Assembly: GCF_026535915.1 (NCBI RefSeq)
Contig: NZ_JAFNPF010000001.1
Span: forward strand, 1-64,000
Length of the DNA stretch: 64,000 bases
DNA from: Snodgrassella sp945267035
GTDB lineage: Bacteria > Pseudomonadota > Gammaproteobacteria > Burkholderiales > Neisseriaceae
Reading direction: 5' to 3'
Of this stretch, positions 62,333 through 64,000 are shown piece after piece. Numbering within the stretch: position 1 is the first letter of the stretch; each line of letters starts with the position of its first letter. Below the pieces are notes generated by a model. The model searched no databases. It was not told the origin of the DNA and was given only the letters and a program-made list of their open reading frames with translations. A program made the translations under genes and the position numbers.

Positions 62333-63319
62333 ATGCAAAAGCGTTATTTAGGCAAAAGTGGCTTAGCTGTTTCAGCTTTAGGTATGGGGTGCATGAGCTT
62401 AAGCTACGGATATGGACCGCCGATCAATGCTGAACAAGGCATTGAATTAATACGCTCAGCGGTTGCACAAGGGGTGACCATGTTCGATACCGCAGAAGTT
62501 TATGGACCCTATTTGAATGAGGAATTAGTAGGGACAGCGCTCAAGCCATATCGTCATCAAGTCGTGATCGCCACCAAATTTGGGATTTCGATTAATGAGA
62601 ATAACCAGCAAATTTTAAATAGTCGACCGGAACATATTCGTCAGGCTGTTGACGGCTCCTTACGCCGATTACAAACTGATGTGATTGATTTACTTTATCA
62701 GCATCGGGTAGATCCGCAAGTTCCGATTGAAGATGTAGCTGGAACAGTTAAGGAGCTCATCAATGCAGGAAAAGTGCGCTATTTTGGCTTGTCTGAAGCC
62801 GGTGCCGATACCATCCGGCGTGCTCATGCCGTCCAACCTTTGGCTGCCGTCCAAAGCGAGTATTCGATGTGGTGGCGCGAACCTGAAGAAAAAATCCTGC
62901 CCTTATTGCAAGAGCTCGGAATTGGGCTGGTGGCGTTTAGTCCACTGGGAAAAGGCTTTCTCACCGGAAGTATTGATGCCAATACTACCTTTGCCGAAAA
63001 TGATTTCAGACGTCAGGTGCCACGCTTTGCACCGGCTGCCTTGAAGGCAAATCAGAGTTTAGCTCAGTTGTTGCAATCATTAGCTGCCAAATATCAGGCC
63101 ACTGCTGCACAAATTTCTCTGGCCTGGCTATTGGGGCAAAAACCGTGGATCGTTCCGATTCCTGCGACCACCAAATTGCATCGTCTGAAAGAGAATCTGG
63201 CTGCAACCACTCTCAAACTGACACCGACGGACATCAGCGAAATGAATCAGGCACTGGCACAAGTGCAAATTGTCGGTGAGCGCTATCCTGCTGAATTACA
63301 AGCACGAGTTGGTCGCTAG
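62333..63319 (+). CDS. Aldo/keto reductase
   Basis: NADPH-dependent AKR (AKR13-like) of 328 residues. It starts RYLGKSGLAVSALGMGCMSLS; Asp-Tyr-Lys-His catalytic residues are seen at FDTAEVYGPYLNEELVG (Asp and Tyr), VVIATKFG (Lys) and LLYQHRVDP (His). The C-terminus (PIPATTKLHRLKENL) holds the NADP phosphate site. The family reduces diverse aldehydes; the substrate is unknown. AGGAG precedes ATG 62333; a further upstream frame to 62297 is not needed. It converges on a LysR gene 12 bases away. Confidence 0.9.
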   Translation: MQKRYLGKSGLAVSALGMGCMSLSYGYGPPINAEQGIELIRSAVAQGVTMFDTAEVYGPYLNEELVGTALKPYRHQVVIATKFGISINENNQQILNSRPEHIRQAVDGSLRRLQTDVIDLLYQHRVDPQVPIEDVAGTVKELINAGKVRYFGLSEAGADTIRRAHAVQPLAAVQSEYSMWWREPEEKILPLLQELGIGLVAFSPLGKGFLTGSIDANTTFAENDFRRQVPRFAPAALKANQSLAQLLQSLAAKYQATAAQISLAWLLGQKPWIVPIPATTKLHRLKENLAATTLKLTPTDISEMNQALAQVQIVGERYPAELQARVGR

Positions 63320-63331
63320 AGATTGCTTTAA

Positions 63332-64000
63332 TTAAAATGGCATACGCAGTGCCGATAGCAGCAACCGAAACGCCTGCGTATGCTGTTTTCTGCTAGGGTA
63401 ATATAAATAATAACCCGGAAAAGATGGACTCCATTGCTCAAGCACGCTCACCAGCTTGCCGGATGCCAGCTCTGGTGCCACCATGTCTTCAGGAAAGCAG
63501 CTAATACCCAATCCCGCCAATACCGCATTCTTACGCAGTCCTATATGGTTTAGAATCAGTTGTCCACCTAACTTAACACGGAATAATTTTCCTGCCTGTT
63601 CAAATTCCCATTGATATATGCCACCGGCACTGGGTAAGCGCAAATTAATGCATTGATGATGCTGTAATTCTGTTGGATGAGTGGGCAGACCATGACTGGC
63701 AAAATAAGCCGGCGTCGCCACAACAACCATACGCATTTCATCGCTGATTTGCACCGCCACCATATCCTTTTCAATACTTTCTCCCAATCTGACACCAGCA
63801 TCAAAGCCATGACGCACAATGTCGACAAAATGATTGTCGATAACCAACTCCAGATTAATTTGTGGGTATGTTTTGAGAAAACACTCCAGCTTAGGCCACA
63901 AAACATAACACGCCGCATGTTCCCCAACCGATAAGCGAATATGCCCGCTGACCACACCGTTACGATCAAGCAGATATTGCAAGGTCTGCTCCAATTCATT
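63332..64000 (-). CDS. LysR-family regulator, C-terminal part (partial at window edge)
   Basis: The effector-binding half of a LysR protein: GHIRLSVGEHAACYVLWPKLECFLKTYPQINLEL, DAGVRLGESIEKDMVAVQI, VVATPAYFASHGLPTHP, and CINLRLPSAG. The frame stays open to the last base, so the helix-turn-helix lies beyond the window. It converges on the aldo/keto reductase gene, which it may regulate, as such LysR-AKR pairs are common. The ligand is unknown. Confidence 0.88.
   Translation of the reverse strand, partial: NELEQTLQYLLDRNGVVSGHIRLSVGEHAACYVLWPKLECFLKTYPQINLELVIDNHFVDIVRHGFDAGVRLGESIEKDMVAVQISDEMRMVVVATPAYFASHGLPTHPTELQHHQCINLRLPSAGGIYQWEFEQAGKLFRVKLGGQLILNHIGLRKNAVLAGLGISCFPEDMVAPELASGKLVSVLEQWSPSFPGYYLYYPSRKQHTQAFRLLLSALRMPF

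Noticed and set aside
1..64000. Canonical Neisseria DNA uptake sequence
   Set aside because: I did not notice repeated copies of the ATGCCGTCTGAA 12-mer, but I cannot count k-mers by eye; a related dialect could be present.
1..64000. CRISPR arrays, tRNA genes, complete IS elements
   Set aside because: No regularly spaced repeats with unique spacers, no tRNA-like cloverleaf and no intact transposase were seen.

Overview
The window looks like a chromosome segment from a moderately AT-rich betaproteobacterium of the family Neisseriaceae. Three things point there: a fused BirA-CoaX protein followed by a SPOR-domain protein, a two-subunit bacterioferritin pair, and a bioH-bioC pair beside comF. 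The low GC and accessory content would suit a gut symbiont such as Snodgrassella. That genus call is inference; there is no rRNA in the window to confirm it.

Layout. 1-2.6 kb: the end of an autotransporter, a small hypothetical gene and a TehB-type methyltransferase. 2.6-10.4 kb: a patatin-like lipoprotein, bioC and bioH (overlapping, minus strand), comF (divergent, its start codon overlapping bioH's), an RlpA/SPOR protein, ruvA, a deoxyribonucleotidase-like HAD protein and ftsY. 10.7-13.7 kb: one very AT-rich 970-codon gene, a reverse transcriptase fused to a C-terminal nitrilase domain (DRT1/UG1-like phage defence), with an 8-G tract in its ribosome-binding site. 13.8-21 kb: prlC, a gamma-carbonic anhydrase, an accessory stretch of tiny lipoproteins, a secreted protein and a broken membrane gene, then tldD. 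20.96-21.14 kb: a Fur-box promoter, a 5' hairpin and a terminator with no ORF between them, a strong small-RNA candidate. 21.1-25.3 kb: galE with a truncated tandem copy, an SDR/LysR pair and a DksA-like zinc protein. 25.6-31.1 kb: a polysaccharide cluster (flippase, GT32, Stealth, GT2, sugar-phosphate transferase). 31.1-35 kb: SPOR protein, birA-coaX and mrp.

35.2-36.4 kb holds a lipoprotein between remnants of a second lipoprotein and of a possible cell-wall hydrolase, read here as a decayed effector/immunity locus. 36.8-49 kb: FadL-type porin, YghA-like SDR, bfr pair, L-lactate dehydrogenase, acyltransferase, dtd and an MFS transporter. 49.3-53.1 kb: a plus-strand run of YqjG, an amino-acid ABC transporter and a GNAT acetyltransferase. 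53.6-56.5 kb: a mosaic of orphan, repeated and broken cassettes that resemble displaced toxin/immunity modules. 56.6-57.0 kb: rnpB (RNase P RNA) on the minus strand. 57.1-60.8 kb: an ABC exporter and D-lactate dehydrogenase. 60.8-62.2 kb is a rearrangement scar: a fragment of argS, a secreted-protein gene, and a TPP riboswitch left in front of a destroyed thiB. The window ends with an aldo/keto reductase and a LysR regulator cut by the edge.

Core genes are stable and tightly packed. Accessory DNA is concentrated at about 10.7, 16.6-19.3, 35-36.5, 53.6-56.5 and 60.8-62.2 kb, where duplication, frameshift and truncation are frequent. The best candidates for new biology are the reverse transcriptase-nitrilase with its possible phase-variable ribosome site, the Fur-controlled small RNA, and the orphan cassette arrays.
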